A program made the position numbers and the translations under genes. A stretch of DNA of 8,894 nucleotides, taken from Bacteroidota bacterium (GTDB lineage Bacteria; Bacteroidota; Bacteroidia; NS11-12g; UBA9320). Each line of letters starts with the position of its first letter. Within the stretch, counting starts at the first letter, position 1. The notes beneath the pieces were generated by a model that did no database searches, was not told where the DNA came from, and saw only the letters and a program-made list of their open reading frames with translations. The stretch spans positions 1 to 8,894 of the forward strand of contig JAHEKB010000078.1 in the NCBI GenBank assembly GCA_024638525.1. The letters run 5' to 3'. This document shows positions 1-6,607 of the stretch, piece after piece.

Positions 1-1543
1 AGCGTTGATCGAAGACGATATAGAAGCTCAAAAAATGGAGATGATCTCCAAAATGGAGGTGGGACAAATACTGGAAGGTACAGTCAAGAACATGACTTCT
101 TTTGGTGTATTTGTTGACCTCGGAGGTTTGGACGGTCTTCTGCACATCACCGATATCTCATGGGGCAGAATCAATCATCCTGAGGATGTGTTAGAACTCG
201 ACCAGAAGATTAAAGTGGTTGTACTGGAATTCGATGATGATAAAAAGAGAATTTCTTTGGGCATGAAGCAACTCACTCCACATCCGTGGGAGAACATGAG
301 TGCTGAGATCAAAGTGGATGACAGAGTAAAAGGTAAAGTTGTTACTGTTGCCGATTACGGTGCATTCATTGAGGTTCAACCCGGAATAGAAGGATTAATT
401 CACGTTTCAGAAATGTCTTGGTCTCAACACTTGAGAAATCCATCCGATTTCTTATCTGTAGGAGACGAGGTTGAAGCGATGATATTGGATATAGACAAGG
501 AGGAGCACAAACTCTCCCTCGGCCTAAAGCAGATCACTCCAGATCCATGGGACAATATCGAAGAGAAATATCCCTTGGATTCAAAACACACTGGTATAGT
601 GCGCAACTTGACCAATTACGGTCTCTTCATTGAATTGGAAGAGGGAGTCGACGGTCTGGTTCACGTATCTGACCTATCTTGGTCTAAGAAGATCAAACAC
701 CCTGCTGAATTCACAAAGAAAGGTGAAGATCTTGAGGTGGTTGTTTTAGAAATAGACCGAGACAATCGACGTTTAAGTCTGGGTCACAAACAAATCGATG
801 AAAACCCATGGGATACCTTTGCAACGGTATTCACCTTGGGATCTGAGCATGAAGGAACCATCACTGAAATCAATGACAGAGGAGTGATTGTTGCGCTTCC
901 ATACGGAGTAGAAGCATTTGCTCCAAAGAAGCACATGAAGAAAGAAGATCAATCCGAAGTAAAGGTTGATGATGTACTTCAAGTCAGAGTAATTGAGTTC
1001 AATAAAGATGCTAAACGCATCTTGGTCTCTCACACCGACATTTGGAAAGAGGGTGAAAGAACTCAGCGCGCAGACAACAAAGCACAGAACAAGAAACGAT
1101 CTAGTAGAACTTCTAAATTCGTTGACAAAATCAACCAGCAAGTGGAGCGATCTACCCTTGGAGACTTTGGCGTTCTGTCTGAATTGAAAGCGAAAATGGA
1201 AGAAGGAGGCGATGAACCAGCCAAAAAAGCAGCGCCTAAGAAAAAAGCTCCAGCTAAAACCAAAGCGGTCAAAGAAGAAAAGCCAGCGGAAGAATCTGCT
1301 GATAACGCTTCAGATTTGATCAAAGCAATTGGAGTAGCAGCAGGAGAAGCTGATGATCTAAAAAAGATCAATGGCATTGGACCCGCCTACGAAAAGAAAC
1401 TCAATGCCATAGGAGTTAACTCTTATGTACAGTTGAGCAAATTGGATACAGGTTCAATTGAAATATTGGAAACACTGATGAAGTGGCCGGGGAGAGTGGA
1501 ACGAGATGATTGGGTGAAACAAGCCACCGAGTTAAATGCATAA
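1..1543 (+). CDS. rpsA: 30S ribosomal protein S1, 5'-truncated by window edge, with C-terminal HhH extension
   Basis: S1 binds mRNA on the small ribosomal subunit and helps load it for translation. The reading frame is open from the first bases, so the true start lies outside the window; the TTG at position 5 is not a real start. Counting residues from that TTG, four S1 (OB-fold) repeats are visible at about 18-90, 103-176, 188-263 and 276-343. The first three carry the typical GxFV/IxL and GLxHxSxxSW patterns; the fourth is more diverged. After a charged spacer comes a Lys/Ala/Pro-rich linker (about 403-430), then a 65-residue tail with GIGP at 457-460 and GRVERDDW at 496-503. That tail resembles the small helix-hairpin-helix domain found at the ends of L21 and NuoE in some bacteria. 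Full-length S1 has six repeats, so roughly two N-terminal ones are missing here. The gene ends in TAA and is followed directly by a terminator. Identity is certain; the tail's role is unknown. Confidence 0.97.
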   Translation, partial: ALIEDDIEAQKMEMISKMEVGQILEGTVKNMTSFGVFVDLGGLDGLLHITDISWGRINHPEDVLELDQKIKVVVLEFDDDKKRISLGMKQLTPHPWENMSAEIKVDDRVKGKVVTVADYGAFIEVQPGIEGLIHVSEMSWSQHLRNPSDFLSVGDEVEAMILDIDKEEHKLSLGLKQITPDPWDNIEEKYPLDSKHTGIVRNLTNYGLFIELEEGVDGLVHVSDLSWSKKIKHPAEFTKKGEDLEVVVLEIDRDNRRLSLGHKQIDENPWDTFATVFTLGSEHEGTITEINDRGVIVALPYGVEAFAPKKHMKKEDQSEVKVDDVLQVRVIEFNKDAKRILVSHTDIWKEGERTQRADNKAQNKKRSSRTSKFVDKINQQVERSTLGDFGVLSELKAKMEEGGDEPAKKAAPKKKAPAKTKAVKEEKPAEESADNASDLIKAIGVAAGEADDLKKINGIGPAYEKKLNAIGVNSYVQLSKLDTGSIEILETLMKWPGRVERDDWVKQATELNA

Positions 1544-1547
1544 AATG

Positions 1548-1576
1548 ATCCCGGCCAATTGGTCGGGATTTTTTTT
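1548..1576 (+). terminator. Intrinsic terminator of rpsA
   Basis: A 9-bp stem (1548-1556 paired with 1561-1569, one G-T wobble) with an AATT loop is followed by a run of eight T ending at 1576. It starts four bases after the rpsA stop codon. This is a textbook Rho-independent terminator and separates rpsA from the downstream EVE-pyrR-pyrB-ansA genes. Confidence 0.9.
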
Positions 1577-1587
1577 GCCTTATGGGA

Positions 1588-1616
1588 TTGAAAGTCAGAA
1601 GCAATGAAGATATTTG
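1588..1616 (+). promoter_or_regulatory. Possible promoter of the EVE-pyrR-pyrB-ansA operon
   Basis: After the rpsA terminator the next operon needs its own promoter, and only 47 bases are available. TTG at 1588-1590 and TATTTG at 1611-1616, 20 bases apart, loosely resemble the Bacteroidota -33 TTG and -7 TAnnTTTG elements. The -7 match is incomplete. If it is real, transcription would begin almost at the ATG at 1624, giving a nearly leaderless mRNA. This is inferred from spacing and weak motif matches only. Confidence 0.28.
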
Positions 1617-1623
1617 AAGCGAG

Positions 1624-2040
1624 ATGAACTACTGGTTAATCAAATCTGAGCCCTTTAAGTACAGTTGGGATGAAATGCTCAAAGATGACACCACCTATTG
1701 GGATGGAGTTAGATCATATGCCGCTAGGATTTTTTTAAACGAGATGAAAGTTGGTGACCTGTGCCTGTTTTATCACAGCAATGAAGGCAAAGAGATTGTT
1801 GGTATCACCAAGGTAGTTAAAGGTTCTTATCAAGATCCAACCACCGATGACGAAAGATGGGTAGCCGTAGATGTTAAAGCAGTAAAGAGCTTAGAGCGCA
1901 GTGTCAGCCTTAAAGAACTAAAAGCAGACGCTATTCTAAAGGATATGCGATTTGTGAGGCAAAGTAGGCTTTCTGTGGCACCAGTCAGCAAGAAAGAATT
2001 TGATAAAATATTAAAAATTAGCGAGACAAGCCTGAAATGA
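1624..2040 (+). CDS. EVE domain-containing protein (PUA/YTH-like fold)
   Basis: This 138-residue protein is a single EVE domain of the thymocyte nuclear protein 1-like type, a PUA/YTH-like fold believed to bind modified bases in DNA or RNA. Visible hallmarks are the N-terminal NYWLIKSEP (residues 2-10), WDGVR (26-30), MKVGDLCLFYHS (41-52), IVGITKVV (58-65) and the C-terminal RQSRLSVAPVS (112-122). The region after WDGVR reads SYAARI where the family often has NYQARN, so part of the presumed ligand pocket differs. It has no signal peptide or membrane segment and should be cytoplasmic. It is the first gene after the rpsA terminator, and its TGA overlaps the pyrR ATG (ATGA at 2037-2040), which points to translational coupling. 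No Shine-Dalgarno sequence is present, as expected for the phylum. Family assignment is firm; the substrate and the reason for pairing with pyrimidine genes are unknown. Confidence 0.93.
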   Translation: MNYWLIKSEPFKYSWDEMLKDDTTYWDGVRSYAARIFLNEMKVGDLCLFYHSNEGKEIVGITKVVKGSYQDPTTDDERWVAVDVKAVKSLERSVSLKELKADAILKDMRFVRQSRLSVAPVSKKEFDKILKISETSLK

Positions 2041-2573
2041 AGCGCATTATACTGGACCTGAAGCAAGTTGACATAGCCCTCACCAGATTGTGTCATCAAT
2101 TGGTTGAAGAACACGGAGACTTTAGTAGCTCAGCTATTATTGCACTTCAACCTAGAGGTATATTTCTAGGCAAAGCGCTTTGTGCACACTTAAAGGAGCA
2201 TTTTGGATTTGAACCCCAATACGGCGAATTGGATGCTACTTTTTACCGAGATGATTTCAGGAGAACGGATAAGCCTTTGCTTCCCAATGCCATGGAAATG
2301 GATTTTCAGATTGAAGGCAAGCGCTTAATCCTGGTTGACGATGTTCTTTATACGGGAAGGTCTATACGGGCAGCCTTAGACGCTATTAATGACTTTGGAA
2401 GACCATCAAGGACAGAATTGTTGACCTTGATCAATAGAAAATATAAAAGGGAGGTTCCCATTCATCCAGACTATGTTGGCGAAGAGGTAGATAGCAGAGC
2501 GGATGATTATGTTAAAGTAGACTGGAAGGGGAACAGCTGTAAAGTTTGGATAATTACTGATCAAAAGCCATAA
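2037..2573 (+). CDS. pyrR: PyrR-family uracil phosphoribosyltransferase / pyrimidine regulator
   Basis: The 178-residue protein is a type I phosphoribosyltransferase of the PyrR family, which converts uracil and PRPP to UMP and in Bacillus also binds pyr mRNA. The PRPP-binding loop LILVDDVLYTGRSIRAA lies at about 96-112, with YRDDF near 70-74 and PDYVGE near 143-148. The N-terminal ALTRLCHQLVEEHG segment aligns with the Bacillus protein. The usual DRGHRELPIR segment reads NRKYKREVPIH, one residue longer, and several positions tied to RNA binding in Bacillus PyrR are replaced. No attenuator-like leader precedes the operon. I therefore infer that the enzyme role is kept while attenuation control is doubtful. 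It overlaps the EVE gene by four bases and the next gene, pyrB, by one (TAATG), so expression is probably coupled. Family identity is secure; the regulatory function is not. Confidence 0.93.
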   Translation: MKRIILDLKQVDIALTRLCHQLVEEHGDFSSSAIIALQPRGIFLGKALCAHLKEHFGFEPQYGELDATFYRDDFRRTDKPLLPNAMEMDFQIEGKRLILVDDVLYTGRSIRAALDAINDFGRPSRTELLTLINRKYKREVPIHPDYVGEEVDSRADDYVKVDWKGNSCKVWIITDQKP

Positions 2574-3499
2574 TGTCGCTACTCTCAAGCAAGCACCTAT
2601 TAGGAATCAAGGATATCTCTTCGGATGATATTGACTTAATATTCTCCACCGCAGACAATTTTAAACAGATTTTAAATCGACCCATTAAAAAGGTCCCCTC
2701 ACTCCGAGATGTGACTGTTACCAATGTGTTCTTTGAGAATTCTACGCGTACGAAGATTAGTTTTGAATTGGCTGAAAAACGCCTTTCAGCTGATGTGGTG
2801 AATTTCGCCAGTAATAACTCCTCGGTCAAAAAAGGAGAAACACTGATAGATACAGTAAATAACATTTTAGCGATGAAGGTTGATATGGTTGTCATGAGGC
2901 ATCCAGCGCCTGGAGCATGCCAGTTTCTCTCAGAGCATATTGATGCCGCGATTATCAATGCTGGCGACGGAACGCATGAGCATCCGACACAAGCTCTTCT
3001 AGATGCCTATTCCATCAGAGAAAAATTAGGGAGTCTAAAGGGAAAGAAAGTGGTGATTGTGGGTGATATTTTACACTCTAGGGTTGCATTGAGCAATATT
3101 TACTGCCTTCAAAAACTAGGCGCCAAAGTAAGGGTCTGTGGCCCTCCTACCCTTATTCCGAAGCACATGGCCGCATTGGGAGTTGAAACCAGTTTCAATC
3201 TCAGGGAAAGTTTAGAATGGTGTGATGTGGCTAATATGCTCAGGATTCAGCTCGAACGCCAAGAGGATCGCTATTTCCCAAGCTTGAGAGAATACAGTCT
3301 GCAATACGGCCTGAATCTAGAACTGCTCAACTCACTGAAGAAAGAAATCGTAGTTATGCATCCGGGGCCAATCAATAGGGGTGTTGAAATATCCAGCGAT
3401 GTCGCGGATTCTGATCAAGCGATCATACTTGAACAAGTAGAAAACGGGGTCGCAATTCGAATGGCCGTTCTCTACCTCTTAGCTGGAAAAGGAGCGTAA
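2573..3499 (+). CDS. pyrB: Aspartate carbamoyltransferase, catalytic subunit
   Basis: PyrB joins carbamoyl phosphate and L-aspartate to make N-carbamoyl-L-aspartate, the committed step of pyrimidine synthesis, in the cytoplasm. At 308 residues it has the normal length for a catalytic chain. The carbamoyl-phosphate loop FFENSTRT is at 53-60, the 80s-loop lysines are at 86-87 (SVKKGET), HPTQALLDAY is at 137-146, HSRVA at 168-172 and HPGPINRG at 263-270. All expected active-site signatures are present. No pyrI regulatory-chain gene lies beside it, so it may act as a simple trimer without the E. coli-type allosteric chain, although pyrI could be elsewhere. The start is fixed by the TAATG overlap with pyrR, and its own stop overlaps the ansA start in the same way. 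Confidence 0.97.
   Translation: MSLLSSKHLLGIKDISSDDIDLIFSTADNFKQILNRPIKKVPSLRDVTVTNVFFENSTRTKISFELAEKRLSADVVNFASNNSSVKKGETLIDTVNNILAMKVDMVVMRHPAPGACQFLSEHIDAAIINAGDGTHEHPTQALLDAYSIREKLGSLKGKKVVIVGDILHSRVALSNIYCLQKLGAKVRVCGPPTLIPKHMAALGVETSFNLRESLEWCDVANMLRIQLERQEDRYFPSLREYSLQYGLNLELLNSLKKEIVVMHPGPINRGVEISSDVADSDQAIILEQVENGVAIRMAVLYLLAGKGA
3489..3494 (+). promoter_or_regulatory. Shine-Dalgarno-like AAGGAG before ansA
   Basis: AAGGAG lies four bases before the ansA ATG at 3499. It is the only good Shine-Dalgarno match before any gene here. It also encodes the last Lys-Gly-Ala codons of pyrB and its spacing is short, so it may be coincidental; the TAATG stop/start overlap is the likelier translation signal. 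Confidence 0.25.
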
Positions 3500-4545
3500 T
3501 GGCCAAGTCTAAAGTATTTATACTCTATACGGGCGGTACTTTCGGTATGCAGGCTTTGGACAGTGCTAAAAGCGGACTAAGGCCGGGAAGCTGGGATCAA
3601 ATTCTACAATACATGCCCGCTGTAAACAAAAGCCCATATTTTGATCATTTCAAAAACGTGAGCTTCAATTTTGCAGCATTAGATCCGGTGGTAGACAGTT
3701 CAGACATTAGTACTGATACCTGGAAGAGCATCTCAGAAACTATTGAGGCTCATTACAATGATCATGATGGCTTTGTTGTAATCCACGGAACGGACACCAT
3801 GGCCTATACAGCATCTGCCCTGAGCTTTGTCTTTCAAGGCTTGTCCAAACCCATCATTTTGACCGGTTCACAATTGCCCGTATTTCATCCAAGAACGGAC
3901 GCTATCACCAATTTGAGCAATGCGATTTACATAGCTGCTTATAAGAGTTTTGACTTGATCAAAGTACCTGAGGTTTGTATCTGCTTCAATGACGACATTT
4001 TGCGAGGAAATAGAGCAGTAAAGTCCAGCACGCTCGATTTTGAAGGCTTCAGCAGTCCAAATTTCAGGAACTTGGGTCATTTGGAACAAGATATCCTAAT
4101 CAACAAAAACTTACTGCTTGAAGACGGTCTGCAACTAGATATGAAGACCGGCTTTAGTCGCAAAGTGGTCAACGTGACCATCTTTCCAGGCTATGATCCT
4201 TCTGTCTTGCTCAAATTGGTCACAGACAGGCAAATAGAAGGCGTCGTACTAAAAACATTTGGAGCGGGCAATCTTCCCCATTCCGATAAATGGACAGAAT
4301 TGGTCAGGGCTTGTGAGGAAAATGGAGTTTTGATTTTGGCAACCACTCAGTGTCAAAATGGGTCTATAGACTTAGGCAAGTACAAGTCTAGTGAAGTCCT
4401 TATGTCAGATCATGTTATTCCGGGTTTTGACATTACTTCGGAGGCAGCTTTGACCAAATTAATGTGGGTGATTGGCAATTATCCCTTTGATGAACGAGCA
4501 GCTGTCCTCGCCTCAAATTTAAGGGGAGAAATAAGCCTTGCTTAG
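3499..4545 (+). CDS. ansA: Type I (cytoplasmic) L-asparaginase
   Basis: The enzyme hydrolyses L-asparagine to L-aspartate and ammonia. The 348-residue sequence shows both asparaginase signatures: YTGGTFGM at 10-17, with nucleophile Thr14, and HGTDTMAYTASAL at 96-108, carrying the second-site Thr and Asp. DSSDI at 66-70, TGSQLP at 122-127, RGNRAVKSS at 169-177 (likely catalytic-triad Lys175) and LKTFGAGNLP at 251-260 complete the family pattern. There is no signal peptide, which argues for the cytoplasmic AnsA type rather than the periplasmic AnsB type. It is last in the four-gene run and overlaps pyrB by one base. Its product aspartate is the PyrB substrate, so the placement makes metabolic sense. 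No clear terminator follows it. Confidence 0.95.
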   Translation: MAKSKVFILYTGGTFGMQALDSAKSGLRPGSWDQILQYMPAVNKSPYFDHFKNVSFNFAALDPVVDSSDISTDTWKSISETIEAHYNDHDGFVVIHGTDTMAYTASALSFVFQGLSKPIILTGSQLPVFHPRTDAITNLSNAIYIAAYKSFDLIKVPEVCICFNDDILRGNRAVKSSTLDFEGFSSPNFRNLGHLEQDILINKNLLLEDGLQLDMKTGFSRKVVNVTIFPGYDPSVLLKLVTDRQIEGVVLKTFGAGNLPHSDKWTELVRACEENGVLILATTQCQNGSIDLGKYKSSEVLMSDHVIPGFDITSEAALTKLMWVIGNYPFDERAAVLASNLRGEISLA

Positions 4546-4562
4546 TCTCTGATTATCAAATA

Positions 4563-4592
4563 TTTACACATCTTTTCTTGGTTTATTATTTG
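4563..4592 (+). promoter_or_regulatory. Possible gyrB promoter
   Basis: The 115 bases between ansA and the gyrB ATG are AT-rich. TATTATTTG at 4584-4592 resembles the Bacteroidota -7 box TAnnTTTG with one extra base, and TTTACA lies upstream at 4563-4568. Both matches are imperfect, so this is a candidate only; gyrB could also be served by read-through from ansA. Confidence 0.25.
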
Positions 4593-4600
4593 TGGATATC

Positions 4601-4625
4601 TAAGGCCCTTCTTTAAGCCTTAAAG
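4601..4625 (+). other. Competing small inverted repeats in the gyrB leader
   Basis: TAAGGC (4601-4606) can pair with GCCTTA (4617-4622). CTTTAA (4611-4616) can instead pair with TTAAAG (4620-4625). The two hairpins use the same bases and cannot form together. Both are short and AT-rich, and no T-run follows, so neither looks like a terminator. Chance is a reasonable explanation. Confidence 0.25.
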
Positions 4626-4660
4626 CCCTGGTCAATAGTACATTGTCAGCTGTTAAAGCT

Positions 4661-6607
4661 ATGAGCGAGAAAAAGAGCAATTACAGTGCGGATAGTATTC
4701 AGGCACTCGAAGGTATAGAACACGTAAGGATGCGTCCCTCCATGTACATTGGAGATATTGGACCTAGAGGGCTGCATCATTTGGTCTATGAAGTGGTTGA
4801 TAACTCCATAGACGAAGCCATGGGCGGTTATTGTGATAAGATCGATGTATGGATTAATGAAGACAATTCCATTTCTGTCAAGGATAATGGAAGAGGAATA
4901 CCCGTTGGTATTCATAAAAAGGAAGGAGTTTCGGCACTGCAGGTTGTTATGACCAAGATCGGAGCAGGTGGTAAATTTGACAAGGATTCATACAAAGTTT
5001 CCGGGGGATTGCACGGAGTGGGGGTATCCTGTGTCAATGCACTTTCCTCTCATTTAAGAGCTACGGTTTATAAGGATGGCAAGATCCACGAGCAGGAATA
5101 TGAACGCGGTAAGGCCCTCTATCCTGTAAAGGTAATCGGAGACTCTACTGAGTCTGGAACCAAGGTCACCTTTATTCCAGATAAGCAGATTTTTCTACAA
5201 ACTACAGAATTCAGCTATGATACGCTTGCTGCTAGATTGCGCGAACTTTCCTTTTTGAACAAGGGAATAAACATTAGCATCACCGACAAAAGAAGAAAGG
5301 ACAGCGAGGGTGAATTCGTGAAAGAGGAATTCTACTCCACAGAAGGTTTACCTGAATTTGTTCGGTATTTGGATAACACAAGAGAGCCCTTGATAAAGAA
5401 TATCATTGGCATGGAAGGTGAGAAAAATGGCGTTCCAGTTGAGGTAGCTATGGTTTACAACAGATCATATGCAGAAAATCTTCACTCCTATGTCAACAAC
5501 ATAAATACCCATGAAGGTGGAACCCATCTAACTGGTTTCAGAAGGGGACTCACCAATACCTTGAAAAAATATGCGGACAATTCGGGAATGCTGGACAAAC
5601 TCAAGTTTGAAATTGCTGGAGATGACTTTAGAGAAGGTTTAACCGCTATCATTTCAGTGAAGGTGGGAGAACCACAATTTGAAGGTCAAACCAAGACCAA
5701 ACTGGGTAATCGCGAAGTATCTTCGGCAGTTAGCCAAGCGGTTTCGGAGATGTTGACCAATTATCTCGAAGAAAATCCAGACGATGCAAAAATCATTGTT
5801 CAAAAGGTAATCTTGGCCGCTCAAGCGCGACATGCAGCGACCAAGGCAAGAGAAATGGTTCAGCGTAAAACCGCAATGGGCGGTGTAGGGCTTCCAGGAA
5901 AGCTTTCTGATTGCTCGGAAAAAGACCCTGCGGTATGTGAATTGTACCTAGTGGAGGGAGACTCAGCAGGAGGAACGGCTAAACAAGGCAGGGACAGAGT
6001 CTTCCAGGCCATACTTCCGCTAAGAGGAAAGATCCTCAATGTAGAAAAGGCATTAGAGCACAAAATCTACGACAATGAGGAGATTAAGAATATGTTCACC
6101 GCTTTGGGCGTGAGTATGGGAACAGAAGAAGATGCCAAGGAGCTGAATATAGAAAAATTGCGGTACCACAAGATTGTTATAATGACAGATGCAGATGTCG
6201 ACGGTAGTCATATCAGGACCTTGATTCTTACTCTGTTTTTCCGCTATATGCACAAACTGATTGAACATGGTTATCTATACATAGCAACACCTCCCCTATA
6301 CCAAGTGCGAAAAGGAAGTACCGCTAAATACTGTTGGAGCGACGAAGAACGCGATGTATTGGTCAAGGAAATGGGAGGCGATAATCCAGACAGTGTGAAG
6401 ATTCAGAGATATAAAGGTCTGGGTGAAATGAATGCAAATCAGCTTTGGGAAACGACCATGGATCCAGAATACAGAACTTTAAAACAAGTGACGTTGGACA
6501 GCGCAGCTGAGGCCGACCGAGTTTTCTCCATGTTGATGGGTGATGAAGTTCCACCTCGCAGAGCCTTTATTGAGGCCAACGCGAAATACGCAAATATTGA
6601 CGTTTAG
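4661..6607 (+). CDS. gyrB: DNA gyrase subunit B
   Basis: GyrB is the ATPase subunit of DNA gyrase, which with GyrA introduces negative supercoils. I place the start at the ATG at 4661 (648 residues), because MSEKKSNYSADSIQALEG matches the usual N-terminus; a TTG 18 bases upstream would only add six unsupported residues. The GHKL ATPase domain shows EVVDNSIDEA near 44-53 (catalytic Glu44), DNGRGIP at 75-81, GGLHGVGVS at 115-123 and QTKTKLGN at 343-350. The TOPRIM domain shows LVEGDSAGGTAKQGR at 430-444, LPLRGKILN at 453-461 and the metal-binding DADVDGSH at 510-517. The C-terminal QRYKGLGEMN is at 582-591. Length fits the compact form without the long TOPRIM insert of E. coli GyrB. ParE is the main alternative, but the YKGLGEMN and PLRGKILNVEKA motifs and the overall pattern favour GyrB. 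Its TAG overlaps the stop of the convergent pfkA. Confidence 0.95.
   Translation: MSEKKSNYSADSIQALEGIEHVRMRPSMYIGDIGPRGLHHLVYEVVDNSIDEAMGGYCDKIDVWINEDNSISVKDNGRGIPVGIHKKEGVSALQVVMTKIGAGGKFDKDSYKVSGGLHGVGVSCVNALSSHLRATVYKDGKIHEQEYERGKALYPVKVIGDSTESGTKVTFIPDKQIFLQTTEFSYDTLAARLRELSFLNKGINISITDKRRKDSEGEFVKEEFYSTEGLPEFVRYLDNTREPLIKNIIGMEGEKNGVPVEVAMVYNRSYAENLHSYVNNINTHEGGTHLTGFRRGLTNTLKKYADNSGMLDKLKFEIAGDDFREGLTAIISVKVGEPQFEGQTKTKLGNREVSSAVSQAVSEMLTNYLEENPDDAKIIVQKVILAAQARHAATKAREMVQRKTAMGGVGLPGKLSDCSEKDPAVCELYLVEGDSAGGTAKQGRDRVFQAILPLRGKILNVEKALEHKIYDNEEIKNMFTALGVSMGTEEDAKELNIEKLRYHKIVIMTDADVDGSHIRTLILTLFFRYMHKLIEHGYLYIATPPLYQVRKGSTAKYCWSDEERDVLVKEMGGDNPDSVKIQRYKGLGEMNANQLWETTMDPEYRTLKQVTLDSAAEADRVFSMLMGDEVPPRRAFIEANAKYANIDV

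Noticed and set aside
773..1377. Antisense open frames of 122 and 104 residues across rpsA
   Set aside because: They are complements of well-conserved S1 coding sequence and show no family features.
1577..1623. PyrR-type attenuator or riboswitch before the EVE-pyrR operon
   Set aside because: The gap is only 47 bases and contains no stem-loop pair; the one hairpin nearby is the rpsA terminator.
1624..2040. EVE protein as part of a restriction or defence island
   Set aside because: EVE domains do occur with restriction systems, but every neighbour here is a housekeeping or metabolic gene and no nuclease, methylase or mobile element is present.
3499..4545. Periplasmic type II asparaginase
   Set aside because: There is no signal peptide; the protein starts directly with the catalytic YTGGT strand as in cytoplasmic AnsA.
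4643..4660. TTG start adding six residues to GyrB
   Set aside because: The ATG at 4661 gives the normal N-terminus; the extra residues do not look like any GyrB extension and no ribosome binding signal supports the TTG.
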